Part shown: positions 26,189-34,477 of the stretch, in pieces
How the letters are laid out: each line of letters opens with the position of its first letter
Position numbering within the stretch: position 1 is the first letter of the stretch
NCBI RefSeq assembly: GCF_029023725.1
Contig: NZ_CP119075.1
Location: 1,049,501 to 1,113,500, forward strand
Source of the DNA: Synoicihabitans lomoniglobus
Lineage (GTDB): Bacteria; Verrucomicrobiota; Verrucomicrobiia; Opitutales; Opitutaceae
Reading direction: 5' to 3'
DNA length: 64,000 nucleotides
Position numbers and translations under genes: made by a program
The notes under the pieces: model-generated
The model's database searches: none
What the model was told of the DNA's origin: nothing
Seen by the model: the letters and a program-made list of their open reading frames with translations, nothing else

Positions 26189-28536
26189 GTCTTTGCGCCT
26201 TTCGTGATCTCGGTGAGCAGGCCCTCAGTTTCCTCTTCGAGTCTGAGGATGTCGGCGCTGATTTCGGCGAGGGTGCGGAGTTTTGGTGGATGATAAAAGT
26301 GGCGCGTGAAGCTGACTTCGTAGCCGATCTTGGTGTCAGCCTCGACGATCCATGCGTCGGGCGTGTAGGGCAGGACTTCGCGGCGAATGAACGCCTCGAT
26401 CCCGCCTTCCTCGAGCAAGGGGATTTGCTCGTAGTCGCGCAGTTCGCTGTCGGGCTCGTATTCGACGACGGAGCCGGAAGGGAGGACGGAGCGGGCGTCG
26501 GCGAGCGACGCCCCTACAGGGTAGAAGCCGCGCAGCGGGTCGGGTTCCGCTTTGCTGGGTTTGTGGACCTTTTTGATGACGGGCGGGGCGGGTTCATCGC
26601 GCCAGCTCACGGCGCTGATGATGGTCTTTCTGTCGGAGGCAGTGAGCTTCTGACCGAGCTGCTTCAGGGCGACGTCCACCTCTTCGAGGAAGACGTTGTG
26701 GTCTTCGAAGAGTCCGTCGCCGAGCGCGTCGCGGAGTTTCTCCGCTGTCTCGACGAGCCCGGCATCGCGTTTCCAGGTGTCGGCATCGAGGAGCTTCTTC
26801 TTGGTTTTCTCCGGCAGGCCTTTCTTGCCGCCCCCTTCGCTGTTTTCGTCGTCTTCGCCGGCGTCATCCTGCCCCCAGTTGTCCACCAGCTTGATCAGTT
26901 GGTCGCGCACGGAGGTGGGTTTCTCGAACAGGTCGTCACCAAGTTCCTCGTAGAGCGCGGCGCGAACCTCCTCGTCGCCGGAGGCGAAGCGGAGCGCCTC
27001 GATGCGCTCGCGGGTGAGCTGGCTGCGGAGGCGGAGCGGGCGCTCGATCTTGACCTTCCAGTAGCCGAATGCGGCGTTGGGGAAGATCTTCGACTGCGGG
27101 GTTTCCTCGAACGTGAGGAAAGTGTCGCAGATGCGTTTGATGTCCTCGGGCGCGAGTTCGCAGTTCTTCTTACCCATGTTCTTGCGCAGAGGGCGGAACC
27201 ATTGGGTGGCGTCGATGAGCTGAACCTTGCCCTGGCGGTGCGCGGGTTTGCGGTTGGTGAGCACCCAGACGTAGGTGGCGATGCCGGTATTGTAGAAGAG
27301 GTTGAGCGGGAGCGCGACGATGGCCTCCAGCCAGTCGTTTTCGATGACCCAGCGACGGATGTTGCTCTCTCCCTGACCGGCGTCGCCGGTGAAGAGGGAG
27401 GAGCCGTTGTGCACTTCGGCGATGCGGCTGCCGAGGGGGGAGCCGTGCTTCATCTTACTAAGCATGTTGGCCAAGAAGAGCATCTGGCCGTCGCTGCTGC
27501 GGGTGAGAAGGGAGTATTCAGACTCGTCGGCGTGGGAGATGACGAAGCGCGGGTCCTTGATGTCCTTCTTGCCGCCCATGCGCTCCAAGTCGCTCTTCCA
27601 GCTCTTGCCGTAGGGCGGGTTGGCGAGCATGAAGTCGAACTCGCGGGAGCGGAAGGCGTCGTTGGCGAGTGTGCTGTGCTCCGGACCGCCCACGATGTTG
27701 TCGGCGGCGTCGCCGTCGCCCTTGAGCAGGAGGTCGGCTTTGCAGATGGCGTAAGTCTCGCCGTTGATTTCCTGTCCGTATAGGTGGGTGGCGACCTGCT
27801 TGCCGTGGTCCTTGGCGATCTGTTGAAGCGTTTCCTCGGCGACGGTGAGCATGCCGCCGGTGCCGCACGCGCAGTCGTAGAGCAGGTAGGTGCCGCTCTC
27901 GATCTTGTCGGCCACGGGTAGGAACATGAGATTCGCCATGAGCCGCACGGCGTCGCGCGGGGTCCAGTGCTCGCCGGCCTCCTCGTTGTTCTCCTCGTTG
28001 AAGCGGCGGACCAGCTCCTCGAACATCGTGCCCATGGAGTGGTTGTCGAGGCCGGGCAGGTCGGCGGTCGGCTGCGGGCTGAGGTTGATGTCCTTGTCGA
28101 GGAACTTCTCGATGAGCAGGCCGAGCGCGTCGGCCTTGGAAAGGCGCGGGATCTGGTTTCGGAATTCGAAGTTTTCGAGGATGTCCTGAACGTTGGGCGA
28201 AAAGCCGTCGAGGTAGGCGCCGAAGTCGTCCTTGAGCTGCTGCTGGGTGGCGCGGGACTTTAGATCGCGGAGCAGGAAGGGGGAGGTGTTGTAGAACGCT
28301 TGGCCGGAGGCGGCTCGGAGAGCGTTGTCCTGATTGGTCACGCCTTCCTTATCGAGGGCGGCCTTCATCTCCAAGACAGCCTGCTTCGTCGGCTCCAGCA
28401 CGGCATCGAGGCGGCGGAGGACGGTCATCGGGAGGATGACGTCGCGGTATTTGCCGCGCACGTAGACGTCGCGCAGAACATCGTCGGCGATGTTCCAGAT
28501 GAAGTTGGTGAGCCAGTTGAGTTGGGTGGAATCCAT
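26185..28536 (-). CDS. hsdM: Type I DNA methyltransferase, M subunit (HsdM)
   Basis: Adenine-N6 methyltransferase subunit and first gene of the operon. ATG 28534-28536 gives MDSTQLNWLTNFIWNIADDVLRD, the normal HsdM start; the longer in-frame start adds 43 unrelated residues. 783 residues: helical N-terminal domain, 'EHWTPRDAVRLM' (189-200), SAM-binding motif I 'DCACGTGGM' (221-229) and catalytic 'NPPYG' (306-310). An extended C-terminal region is seen in large HsdM proteins. Residues 671-689, between 'PDPLRG' and 'VVEYEPDSELRD', read 'FYPVGASLADARSVLPSGS' and are encoded partly by a REP-like palindrome. This stretch looks inserted. Confidence 0.94.
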   Translation of the reverse strand: MDSTQLNWLTNFIWNIADDVLRDVYVRGKYRDVILPMTVLRRLDAVLEPTKQAVLEMKAALDKEGVTNQDNALRAASGQAFYNTSPFLLRDLKSRATQQQLKDDFGAYLDGFSPNVQDILENFEFRNQIPRLSKADALGLLIEKFLDKDINLSPQPTADLPGLDNHSMGTMFEELVRRFNEENNEEAGEHWTPRDAVRLMANLMFLPVADKIESGTYLLYDCACGTGGMLTVAEETLQQIAKDHGKQVATHLYGQEINGETYAICKADLLLKGDGDAADNIVGGPEHSTLANDAFRSREFDFMLANPPYGKSWKSDLERMGGKKDIKDPRFVISHADESEYSLLTRSSDGQMLFLANMLSKMKHGSPLGSRIAEVHNGSSLFTGDAGQGESNIRRWVIENDWLEAIVALPLNLFYNTGIATYVWVLTNRKPAHRQGKVQLIDATQWFRPLRKNMGKKNCELAPEDIKRICDTFLTFEETPQSKIFPNAAFGYWKVKIERPLRLRSQLTRERIEALRFASGDEEVRAALYEELGDDLFEKPTSVRDQLIKLVDNWGQDDAGEDDENSEGGGKKGLPEKTKKKLLDADTWKRDAGLVETAEKLRDALGDGLFEDHNVFLEEVDVALKQLGQKLTASDRKTIISAVSWRDEPAPPVIKKVHKPSKAEPDPLRGFYPVGASLADARSVLPSGSVVEYEPDSELRDYEQIPLLEEGGIEAFIRREVLPYTPDAWIVEADTKIGYEVSFTRHFYHPPKLRTLAEISADILRLEEETEGLLTEITKGAKT
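26493..26513. repeat. REP-like hairpin inside hsdM
   Basis: GGGCGTCG (26493-26500), loop GCGAG, CGACGCCC (26506-26513): a perfect 8-bp stem. On the coding strand it is preceded by CTACCCTGTAGG and reads GTAGGGGCGTCGCTCGCCGA onward, encoding GASLADAR in frame. The GTAGGG head with a GCT-GC loop resembles the doublet at 39699-39762. Confidence 0.55.
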
Positions 28537-29166
28537 TGTCAGGGCGGCGACCGGAATATCGGAGGGTCGGAGGCCGGGGTGTTTAGGGAGGTGGGAGAGC
28601 CCGATATGGCGAACGATCAAACTGGAAGTTGATTCCTTCCCCGGGGGAAGGAGTAAGCTGAACAAAACAAGTCACCGGCCAGTGCAACTACGTTGAAATT
28701 CAAAGGAACGAACTGTCGTAAATTGAACAACCGTAGATGGCTACGACGACAAGGTAAATACGAGGTAATCGATTGTGTCGGTGCGCACGCTCAACTATCG
28801 AGCGAAGTGCGCGGGGCATTACCAGAATTTGTTGCTGAGAATTTTCCCAAAATTTTTAAGCACCACTGCCGAGCGAAGACGACGGGGCAGGGGACTCCGA
28901 TATTCCCGCGCCTACACTGCCTGCTACGGGTGCGCAAGAGAAGGGGTGGCCCCTTCTCGGAAGTTCTCGACCGGCTCGTTCGTGGCTGAAGCGGCGAAAA
29001 TCGTGAGAGTAGTGGTGTGTGCGAGACAGTTTTGGATGCGATACGCCGACAGCCTTTCGGTTCGGCGGGTCGACGGGGCTTTTAACCGTGATATACAAGG
29101 CCGCGATGAGGCCATCCGGTAAGACGGTCGGGCTGAGTGGTCGCGATTGACGCCTACGGATTCCGC
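28537..29166. promoter_or_regulatory. 630-base non-coding leader of the hsd/RT operon
   Basis: No convincing gene: open frames here lack family resemblance and contradict each other. It must hold the promoter of the minus-strand operon. A near-perfect 17-base palindrome, CCTTCCCC-G-GGGGAAGG (28635-28651), lies about 100 bases upstream of the hsdM ATG and could be an operator. The stretch 28650-28860 is visibly more AT-rich than its surroundings. As all operon junctions are overlapping, any non-coding RNA template for the reverse transcriptase within the locus would have to lie here or outside the operon. Confidence 0.4.
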
Positions 29167-29445
29167 TTAATTCGAAGAGTCGGGCGGCTCTGGTGGACTC
29201 TCGGCCAGAGCCTTCGCACGGTCCGCTTTCACTTCCTCCAGGAGTTTGGCTGCTTCCGCTTTGTTGGCGTCGGTCATGTAGGAAGGGACCTTCTTCTCGG
29301 TCTCATAAACCACCGGTGCACCTGAAGCATCCATTGGTTCGGGATCGTCGGAACGGTAGACCAGAACGACCATGCCAACGAGTGCGACCGTCACAACGAT
29401 CAGCGGCCATTTCTTGAAGCTACGTTGGGGCGCTTCGTAGGACAT
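29167..29445 (-). CDS. Small single-pass membrane protein
   Basis: 92 residues with one N-terminal transmembrane helix ('WPLIVVTVALVGMVVLVY', about 13-30) and a charged Pro/Glu-rich tail ('KAEAAKLLEEVKADRAKAL') likely on the outer face. No family is recognised. It lies on the same strand as the hsd operon, 630 bases upstream, inside the island. It may be an accessory membrane component or an unrelated island gene. No Shine-Dalgarno is visible. Confidence 0.5.
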   Translation of the reverse strand: MSYEAPQRSFKKWPLIVVTVALVGMVVLVYRSDDPEPMDASGAPVVYETEKKVPSYMTDANKAEAAKLLEEVKADRAKALAESPPEPPDSSN

Positions 29446-29504
29446 CGGTCTTTATGGATATGATTTTGCGATAACGGTCAACCTACGCTGGTAGGTAGGG
29501 CCAA

Positions 29505-29813
29505 ATGCAACCGTCACGACCGATCTTTGCGGGGGGCGTAGGAGAGTCGCTGACGCACTTGCCTCAGCTGGTCGCACCACATTCGATTGGGTCAATGCCC
29601 CCGGAGGATCAGACTAACGGTTCCCCGACTCCAAACGTCGATTCAACTGCAAGCGAGAAGCACCCAAGTTCGGGCCCGCCGCTCTGCGATGAGGTTCCAC
29701 GGATGGAGATTCATGGCAACATTCCGCTGACGCAGGAGCAGCAGGAGCAAATTTACCAAGCGGGAATCAGGGCCAGAGGGAAGCGTGCTGAGAATCCGTC
29801 GGCCGATGGGTAG
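29505..29813 (+). CDS. Doubtful small hypothetical protein
   Basis: An open frame of 102 codons; the more protein-like part starts at ATG 29595 (MPPEDQTNGSPTPN). The sequence is Pro/Ser/Glu-rich and apparently disordered, with a short helix ('IPLTQEQQEQIYQAGIRARGKRAE'). No family is recognised. It could be a chance frame in the GC-rich right margin of the island. Confidence 0.25.
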   Translation: MQPSRPIFAGGVGESLTHLPQLVAPHSIGSMPPEDQTNGSPTPNVDSTASEKHPSSGPPLCDEVPRMEIHGNIPLTQEQQEQIYQAGIRARGKRAENPSADG

Positions 29814-29931
29814 GGCAGTCATCAAGCGGAACGGGCTTACGCCCTGATCCGGGGCATCGATCGCGGGCGCGTTTTGCGGCGACACGTGTTCGGGTTTCAC
29901 GACGGACCGCAGCGGGGCGGTGAGAGTTGGG

Positions 29932-29959
29932 AAAACCGGACAGAAACCGGACAGACAAA
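29932..29959. repeat. Right arm-type repeat
   Basis: Identical to 14370-14397 over 28 bases and in the same orientation, again with two tandem CCGGACAG units. It lies 43 bases inside the right att core. Together with the left copy it fits integrase arm sites flanking the core of the excised circle. Confidence 0.6.
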
Positions 29960-29966
29960 AATACCC

Positions 29967-29997
29967 AAAAAAGGCCAACGATTGTAAGTCGTTGGCC
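29967..29997 (-). terminator. Rho-independent terminator of tRNA-Asn, supplied by the island
   Basis: On the minus strand GGCCAACGA pairs with TCGTTGGCC around a 7-base loop (29973-29997), followed by TTTTTT (29972-29967). It starts five bases after the tRNA's CCA end. It lies inside the island boundary. Confidence 0.85.
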
Positions 29998-30002
29998 AAA
30001 AG

Positions 30003-30077
<75 letters not shown>

Positions 30078-30091
30078 ATGAAGAGCCGCTG

Positions 30092-30120
30092 AACAACATG
30101 GTCGATGGAAGGGTTGTCAA
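30092..30120 (-). promoter_or_regulatory. Promoter of tRNA-Asn
   Basis: On the minus strand a consensus -35 TTGACA (30120-30115) is followed after 17 bases by GTTGTT (30097-30092), about 15 bases before the tRNA 5' end. The -10 is poor but the -35 is perfect, and the tRNA-Lys leader has the same arrangement. Confidence 0.5.
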
Positions 30121-30257
30121 CGCTCCATTTGCCATAATTTCGCCAAAAAATTTCATGGTCCAAAGATTTGGTTGCTTTCAACGGGGCGATTCTATGGCTT
30201 CTCCCTCTTTTCCACTACGCCTGCCTCCAATTCCGGGGTGACAGGGGGAACGAAACC

Positions 30258-30878
30258 ATGTCCACAACCACCACACTCCAAGTCTCCGCACGCGAGCAAA
30301 CGGGGCGCTCCGCCTCCCGTCGCCTGCGCAAATCCAATCAGATCCCGGCGATCCTCTACGGCAAGCACAGCGAGCCGACCAAGCTCACGATCGACGCTCC
30401 GGCGTTTCGCAAGCTGCTCAAGAAGATTTCCGGTCGCAAGACGATCATCGAGCTGACCCGCGAAGGTGCGGACAAGCCGGCGCTCTCCTTCCTGCAGGAA
30501 GTCCAGCGTGATCCGATCACCGATATTTATTTGCACGCCGATTTCCAGGAAATCCACGCGGGTGAAGCGTTCGAGGTTGAAGTTCCGGTTGTCGTCCGCG
30601 GCGAGTGCGTCGGCGTGAAAACCGAGGGTGGTGTGCTCGAAATGGCCTCGCCCACGGTGCGGGTGCGCTGTTTGCCGAAGGACCTCCCGGGCGCCATCGA
30701 GGTGGACATCACCAATTTGCATGCGGATTCGACCATCAAGATCGGCGGACTGCCGGTCATCGAAGGTGTCGAATACCGCGATCCGGTCGGCCAAGTGGTC
30801 GTGGGCTGCACCGCCGGCGAAGAGGAAGAGGAAGCCCCGGCTGACGCCGCTGCGGCGGCCAAACCCGCCAAGAAGTAA
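30258..30878 (+). CDS. rplY: 50S ribosomal protein L25 (Ctc form)
   Basis: 206-residue long form of L25, the 5S rRNA-binding protein. The N-terminal L25 domain ('REQTGRSASRRLRKSNQIPAILYGK') is followed by the Ctc beta-barrel domain ('PVVVRGECVGVKTEGGVLE') and an acidic/Ala tail (GEEEEEAPADAAAAAKPAKK). ATG 30258 has a good AGGGGGAA ribosome site upstream; the longer in-frame start is not L25-like. It precedes pth, as in many bacteria. Confidence 0.95.
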   Translation: MSTTTTLQVSAREQTGRSASRRLRKSNQIPAILYGKHSEPTKLTIDAPAFRKLLKKISGRKTIIELTREGADKPALSFLQEVQRDPITDIYLHADFQEIHAGEAFEVEVPVVVRGECVGVKTEGGVLEMASPTVRVRCLPKDLPGAIEVDITNLHADSTIKIGGLPVIEGVEYRDPVGQVVVGCTAGEEEEEAPADAAAAAKPAKK

Positions 30879-30935
30879 CCCGCCGCGGCGCTTGTCGCCG
30901 CGTGATTTTGGCGGTCTCCGCCTGTTCTTTGCATC

Positions 30936-31535
30936 ATGTCCATCAAGCTCGTGCTCGGCCTGGGAAACCCCGGCCGGGAATACGCAGAAACGCGTCATAA
31001 TATCGGTTGGAGAGTGCTCGATGCCCTCGCCGAACGAGAAAAACTGGCGTGGAAAACGCAGCCTGCGTTTTCCGCCGAGATCGCCCGGTGGGATCACCCG
31101 TCCGGTCGTCCGGTGCTGTTGGCCAAGCCACTCACGTATATGAACGAGAGTGGCCGCGCCGCCGCCGCGCTCACGAGCTACTTCAAAATCCCCAAACCGG
31201 CCATCGCGCTCGTTTACGACGATCTCACGATTGATCTCGGTTTGGTGAAGATCACCGATCGCGGCAGTGCCGGCGGCCACAACGGCGTGGCCGACGTGCT
31301 CGCCAAGCTGGGCAACGGCTTTATCCGCCACCGCCTGGGGATTGGTCCGAAGTCGCCCCCGCAGATGGACCTCAAGGATTTCGTCCTTGGCAAGTTCAGT
31401 CCCGAACAACGCCTCATCGTCGAACAAAACCTAACCCATTATTTATCCGGCTTGGATCTGCTGCTGACCAGTGGAACCGAAAAAGCCATGAACCTTCTAA
31501 ACCGCAGAGTCCCACATGAACCCGAACAAACGTAA
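30936..31535 (+). CDS. pth: Peptidyl-tRNA hydrolase
   Basis: Releases peptides from drop-off peptidyl-tRNA; cytoplasmic and normally essential. 199 residues with 'LVLGLGNPGREYAETRHNIGW' (catalytic His and Asn region), 'KPLTYMNESG', 'VYDDLTIDLG' and 'GSAGGHNGV', all hallmark motifs. It lies between rplY and rpsF. Its last 20 bases overlap the rpsF start in another frame, so the two are coupled. Confidence 0.97.
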   Translation: MSIKLVLGLGNPGREYAETRHNIGWRVLDALAEREKLAWKTQPAFSAEIARWDHPSGRPVLLAKPLTYMNESGRAAAALTSYFKIPKPAIALVYDDLTIDLGLVKITDRGSAGGHNGVADVLAKLGNGFIRHRLGIGPKSPPQMDLKDFVLGKFSPEQRLIVEQNLTHYLSGLDLLLTSGTEKAMNLLNRRVPHEPEQT

Positions 31536-31812
31536 CTACCGCGCCACCTTCATCCTCGATAACCGTGGAGTGGAGGAAACCGTTGAGCAAATCATCGAAA
31601 ACGTGAAGCAAGAGATCGTCACTTGCGAAGGCGAAGTCGGTGAGATTGAAAACCTCGGCCAGCGTGATTTCGCCCGCGTCACCGACCCGAAGCGCCCGAG
31701 CGGCGTCTACGTGCAGGTCGACTTCGCTGCTCCCGCCACGGCCCCGGCCGCCCTCAAAGAGCGCCTGCGCCTCAACCGCACCGTTTATCGCACTTACGTC
31801 CAAAGCGCCTGA
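31516..31812 (+). CDS. rpsF: 30S ribosomal protein S6
   Basis: 98 residues beginning MNPNKRNYRATFILDNRG and containing the S6 ferredoxin-like fold ('GEIENLGQRDFARVTDPKRPSGVYVQVDF'). It is the standard first member of an rpsF-ssb-rplI set, here without rpsR between ssb and rplI. Confidence 0.95.
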   Translation: MNPNKRNYRATFILDNRGVEETVEQIIENVKQEIVTCEGEVGEIENLGQRDFARVTDPKRPSGVYVQVDFAAPATAPAALKERLRLNRTVYRTYVQSA

Positions 31813-31836
31813 CTTTGTTCGTAGCGCCCGCACCCC

Positions 31837-32313
31837 ATGGCCAATCTCAATCGCGTCCTCCTCATCGGCAACCTGACCCGTGACCCGGAACTCCGGGTGA
31901 CGCCGAAGGGCAATTCCATTTGCCAATTCGGTTTGGCGGTCAATCGCACCTTCAAAGACGGTGCGGGCCAGCCTCGGGAAGAAACCACCTTCATTGATAT
32001 CGAAGCGTGGGGTCGGCAGGGCGAAGTGATTTCGAAGTATTGCACCAAGGGTCGAGCGCTGTTCGTCGAAGGTCGTCTCCGTTTTGATCAATGGGATGAC
32101 AAAAACACGGGCCAAAAGCGCAGCCGTCTCTCCGTTGTGCTGGAAAATTTCCAGTTCATCGGCAGCCGCGGTGACGGACCGGGAGGCGATGATTCATCCG
32201 GTGGCAGCGGCAGCAGTTTCTCCGCTTCGCCGGAGCGCAGTTCACCACCGCCCCGCGCTCCCAAGCCCGCTCCGGCACCCGAGGAAAACCTCGACGAAGA
32301 CGTGCCGTTCTAA
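31837..32313 (+). CDS. ssb: Single-stranded DNA-binding protein
   Basis: 158 residues: OB-fold ('MANLNRVLLIGNLTRDPELRVTPKG', 'FIDIEAWGRQGEVISKYCTKGRALFVEGRL'), a Gly/Ser/Pro-rich disordered linker and the acidic tip 'NLDEDVPF' used to recruit partner proteins. It sits 24 bases after rpsF and 57 before rplI, so it is co-transcribed with ribosomal genes. Confidence 0.96.
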   Translation: MANLNRVLLIGNLTRDPELRVTPKGNSICQFGLAVNRTFKDGAGQPREETTFIDIEAWGRQGEVISKYCTKGRALFVEGRLRFDQWDDKNTGQKRSRLSVVLENFQFIGSRGDGPGGDDSSGGSGSSFSASPERSSPPPRAPKPAPAPEENLDEDVPF

Positions 32314-32370
32314 TGCGCCTCCTGCGCTCTCCTTTCCAAAAAACAAGATAACACATACTTAAATCTTCCC

Positions 32371-32871
32371 ATGGCTAACACCGAAGTTCTCCTCCTCAAA
32401 CCCGTCGATGGTCTCGGCGGCGAAGGCGACCAAGTAAAAGTTCGCGCCGGCTACGCTCGTAACTTCCTCCTCCCGCAGGGCTTTGCCGCCCCCATGACCG
32501 TTGCCAACCGCAAGCGCGTCGATGCGTTGTGCAAGCGTCGCGCCGAGCGCGAAGCCGCTGAGCTCAACGGGGCGCAGGATCTCGCCAAGCAGCTCGAGAA
32601 GCTCTCCATCGCATTCGCCGTGCAAACGGGCGAGGGCGGCAAGATGTTCGGCGCCATCACGGCCGCCGACTTGCACGAGAAGATCATCGAGGGCGGCGTC
32701 GAGCTCGATAAGAAGAAGGTCCACCTCTACACCCCGGTGAAGACCCTCGGCAACCACACCGCCAAGATCAAGTTGCACCCCGAAGTCAGCGTCGAGCTGT
32801 CCTTCGACGTCGTTTCCGAAAACCCGATCGAGGAATCGACCGAGGGCGAGGGCGACGAGGCTCAAGCCTGA
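32371..32871 (+). CDS. rplI: 50S ribosomal protein L9
   Basis: 166 residues with the L9 N-terminal domain ('VLLLKPVDGLGGEGDQVKVRAGYARNFLLPQGFA'), a long connecting helix and the C-terminal domain, ending in an acidic tail (STEGEGDEAQA) that makes it longer than the usual 150. Last gene of the rplY-rplI run; a strong terminator follows. Confidence 0.96.
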   Translation: MANTEVLLLKPVDGLGGEGDQVKVRAGYARNFLLPQGFAAPMTVANRKRVDALCKRRAEREAAELNGAQDLAKQLEKLSIAFAVQTGEGGKMFGAITAADLHEKIIEGGVELDKKKVHLYTPVKTLGNHTAKIKLHPEVSVELSFDVVSENPIEESTEGEGDEAQA

Positions 32872-32891
32872 TCTTCAGCGCAATCCCTTTG

Positions 32892-32930
32892 ACCGCCGCG
32901 GACCCCTTGGTCTGCGGCGGTTTTGTTTTA
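32892..32930 (+). terminator. Rho-independent terminator after rplI
   Basis: A 13-bp stem (32892-32904 with 32909-32921, one G-T pair) closes a 4-base loop and is followed by TTTTGTTTT. It cleanly separates the ribosomal operon from dnaB. Confidence 0.93.
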
Positions 32931-33054
32931 TACCTCCGTTCCCGTCAGCCGCTCCGCATCGCGGTGTCGTCCGGTTTGTGGATAAGACCAACAACTTTTC
33001 CGCTCCTCAGTTGCCAGCGCTCGCGCGGATCTATGCGATGGTGAATTCAGCTTA

Positions 33055-34470
33055 ATGGATCAAGCCCCCCCAGAGTTCAGGTCAAAGAATCGCCGTCGCC
33101 CCGAACGCAACGGCGAAGACAGCGATGTGCCGACGTTGGGACGTCAGCCGCCGCACTCGATCGACGCGGAGGAATACCTGCTTTCCTGCTGTCTCCTGGA
33201 TGGATCGGACTCGATTGCGAAGTGCTTGGAGAAGAAGCTGCCTCCGGCCGCCTTTTTTTTCCCGGCCAACCGCATCATTTACGAAAAGCTCCTCGAGCTT
33301 TATCAAAAGAGCCCTCCCGTCGCCATCGAAGTGTTGGCGGAGGAGCTCAAGACGACCGGACAATTGGATGAGATCGGCGGGGTGCCTTACCTGATGCAGG
33401 TGAGCAGCCGGATTCCCACCACCGCCCAGACGGACTACTTCCTGGAGCGGGTGCGTGAGCTCTACCTGCTGCGCCAGTTGATCAAGGTCGGCACCTCCAC
33501 GGTGGAGCAGTGTTTTTCGTTTCAAGGCGGGCTGGAGGAGTTCGTCGACAAAGTCGAACAGGACATCTTCCAAGTGACGCAGGATCGCGTGAGCGATGCT
33601 GCGAAGTCCATGAAGGAGACGGCGAAGGAGGCCTGGGTGGTCATCGACAAGATGATGCACCACAAGGGCGAGATCACCGGCGTGTCCTCGGGATTCAAAG
33701 AATTGGACGCGATGACCTACGGCTTCCAGGCCGCGGAAATGATCGTGCTGGCCGCCCGTCCGTCGATGGGCAAGACCTCGCTGGCCCTCAACATGGCGGA
33801 ATCCGCCGCGCTGCCCAAACGCGGTGAACCGGCGGGCGTGTTACTCTTTTCGCTCGAAATGAGCGCGGCGCAGTTGGGCATGCGTATGCTCTGTTCGCGA
33901 GGCCGGGTAAATATGAAGAAACTTCGGGAGGGTTTCGTGCGTCCCGGAGGAGATGAATACCGTGATCTGGTGCAGGCCGCCGACGAACTCTCCAAAGCCC
34001 CCATCTTCATCGACGACTCCAGCCAGCTGACCATCATGGAGTTACGCGCCAAGGCGAGACGGCTCGCCACCCGCCAAAAGCTGGGATTTGTCGTCGTCGA
34101 CTACCTGCAATTGCTGAGCGCGACCGACCCCAAGACTCCGCGCGAACAACAAGTTGCGGAAATTTCCCGCGGATTAAAATCCCTCGCCAAGGAACTTGCA
34201 GTCCCCGTGTTGGTTCTCAGTCAGCTCAATCGTGCCGCTGAGAAAGAAAATCGAACTCCCAAACTCTCTGATCTCCGTGAATCTGGCTCCATCGAGCAGG
34301 ATGCCGACGTCGTCCTGATGCTTGCTCGTCCTCGAGATGCCGATGAGAAGTTTCAGGTCGCCGCCGACTCCGCCGAGTTAATCGTTGCCAAGCAACGAAA
34401 CGGACCGGTAGGAGACTTGAAGCTTACGTTCCTCCGAGACATCACTCGCTTTGAAAACTACACACCGTAG
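33055..34470 (+). CDS. dnaB: Replicative DNA helicase DnaB
   Basis: Hexameric 5'-3' fork helicase, 471 residues. N-terminal DnaB domain ('PHSIDAEEYLLSCCLLDG'), linker, then the RecA-like core with Walker A 'ARPSMGKTSLALN', Walker B 'GFVVVDYLQLL' and 'VLVLSQLNRAAEKE'. Preceded by the terminator after rplI and a 120-base gap. No intein is present. Its stop is 8 bases before the bamA start. Confidence 0.97.
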   Translation: MDQAPPEFRSKNRRRPERNGEDSDVPTLGRQPPHSIDAEEYLLSCCLLDGSDSIAKCLEKKLPPAAFFFPANRIIYEKLLELYQKSPPVAIEVLAEELKTTGQLDEIGGVPYLMQVSSRIPTTAQTDYFLERVRELYLLRQLIKVGTSTVEQCFSFQGGLEEFVDKVEQDIFQVTQDRVSDAAKSMKETAKEAWVVIDKMMHHKGEITGVSSGFKELDAMTYGFQAAEMIVLAARPSMGKTSLALNMAESAALPKRGEPAGVLLFSLEMSAAQLGMRMLCSRGRVNMKKLREGFVRPGGDEYRDLVQAADELSKAPIFIDDSSQLTIMELRAKARRLATRQKLGFVVVDYLQLLSATDPKTPREQQVAEISRGLKSLAKELAVPVLVLSQLNRAAEKENRTPKLSDLRESGSIEQDADVVLMLARPRDADEKFQVAADSAELIVAKQRNGPVGDLKLTFLRDITRFENYTP

Positions 34471-34477
34471 TCCGCTA

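Noticed and set aside
26290..27783. Open frame (497 codons) antisense to hsdM
   Set aside because: Shadow of hsdM; no motif and Val/Gly/Glu-rich.
28693..28989. Candidate 98-codon gene upstream of hsdM
   Set aside because: Overlaps other equally poor frames, no ribosome site, basic low-quality product; treated as non-coding leader.
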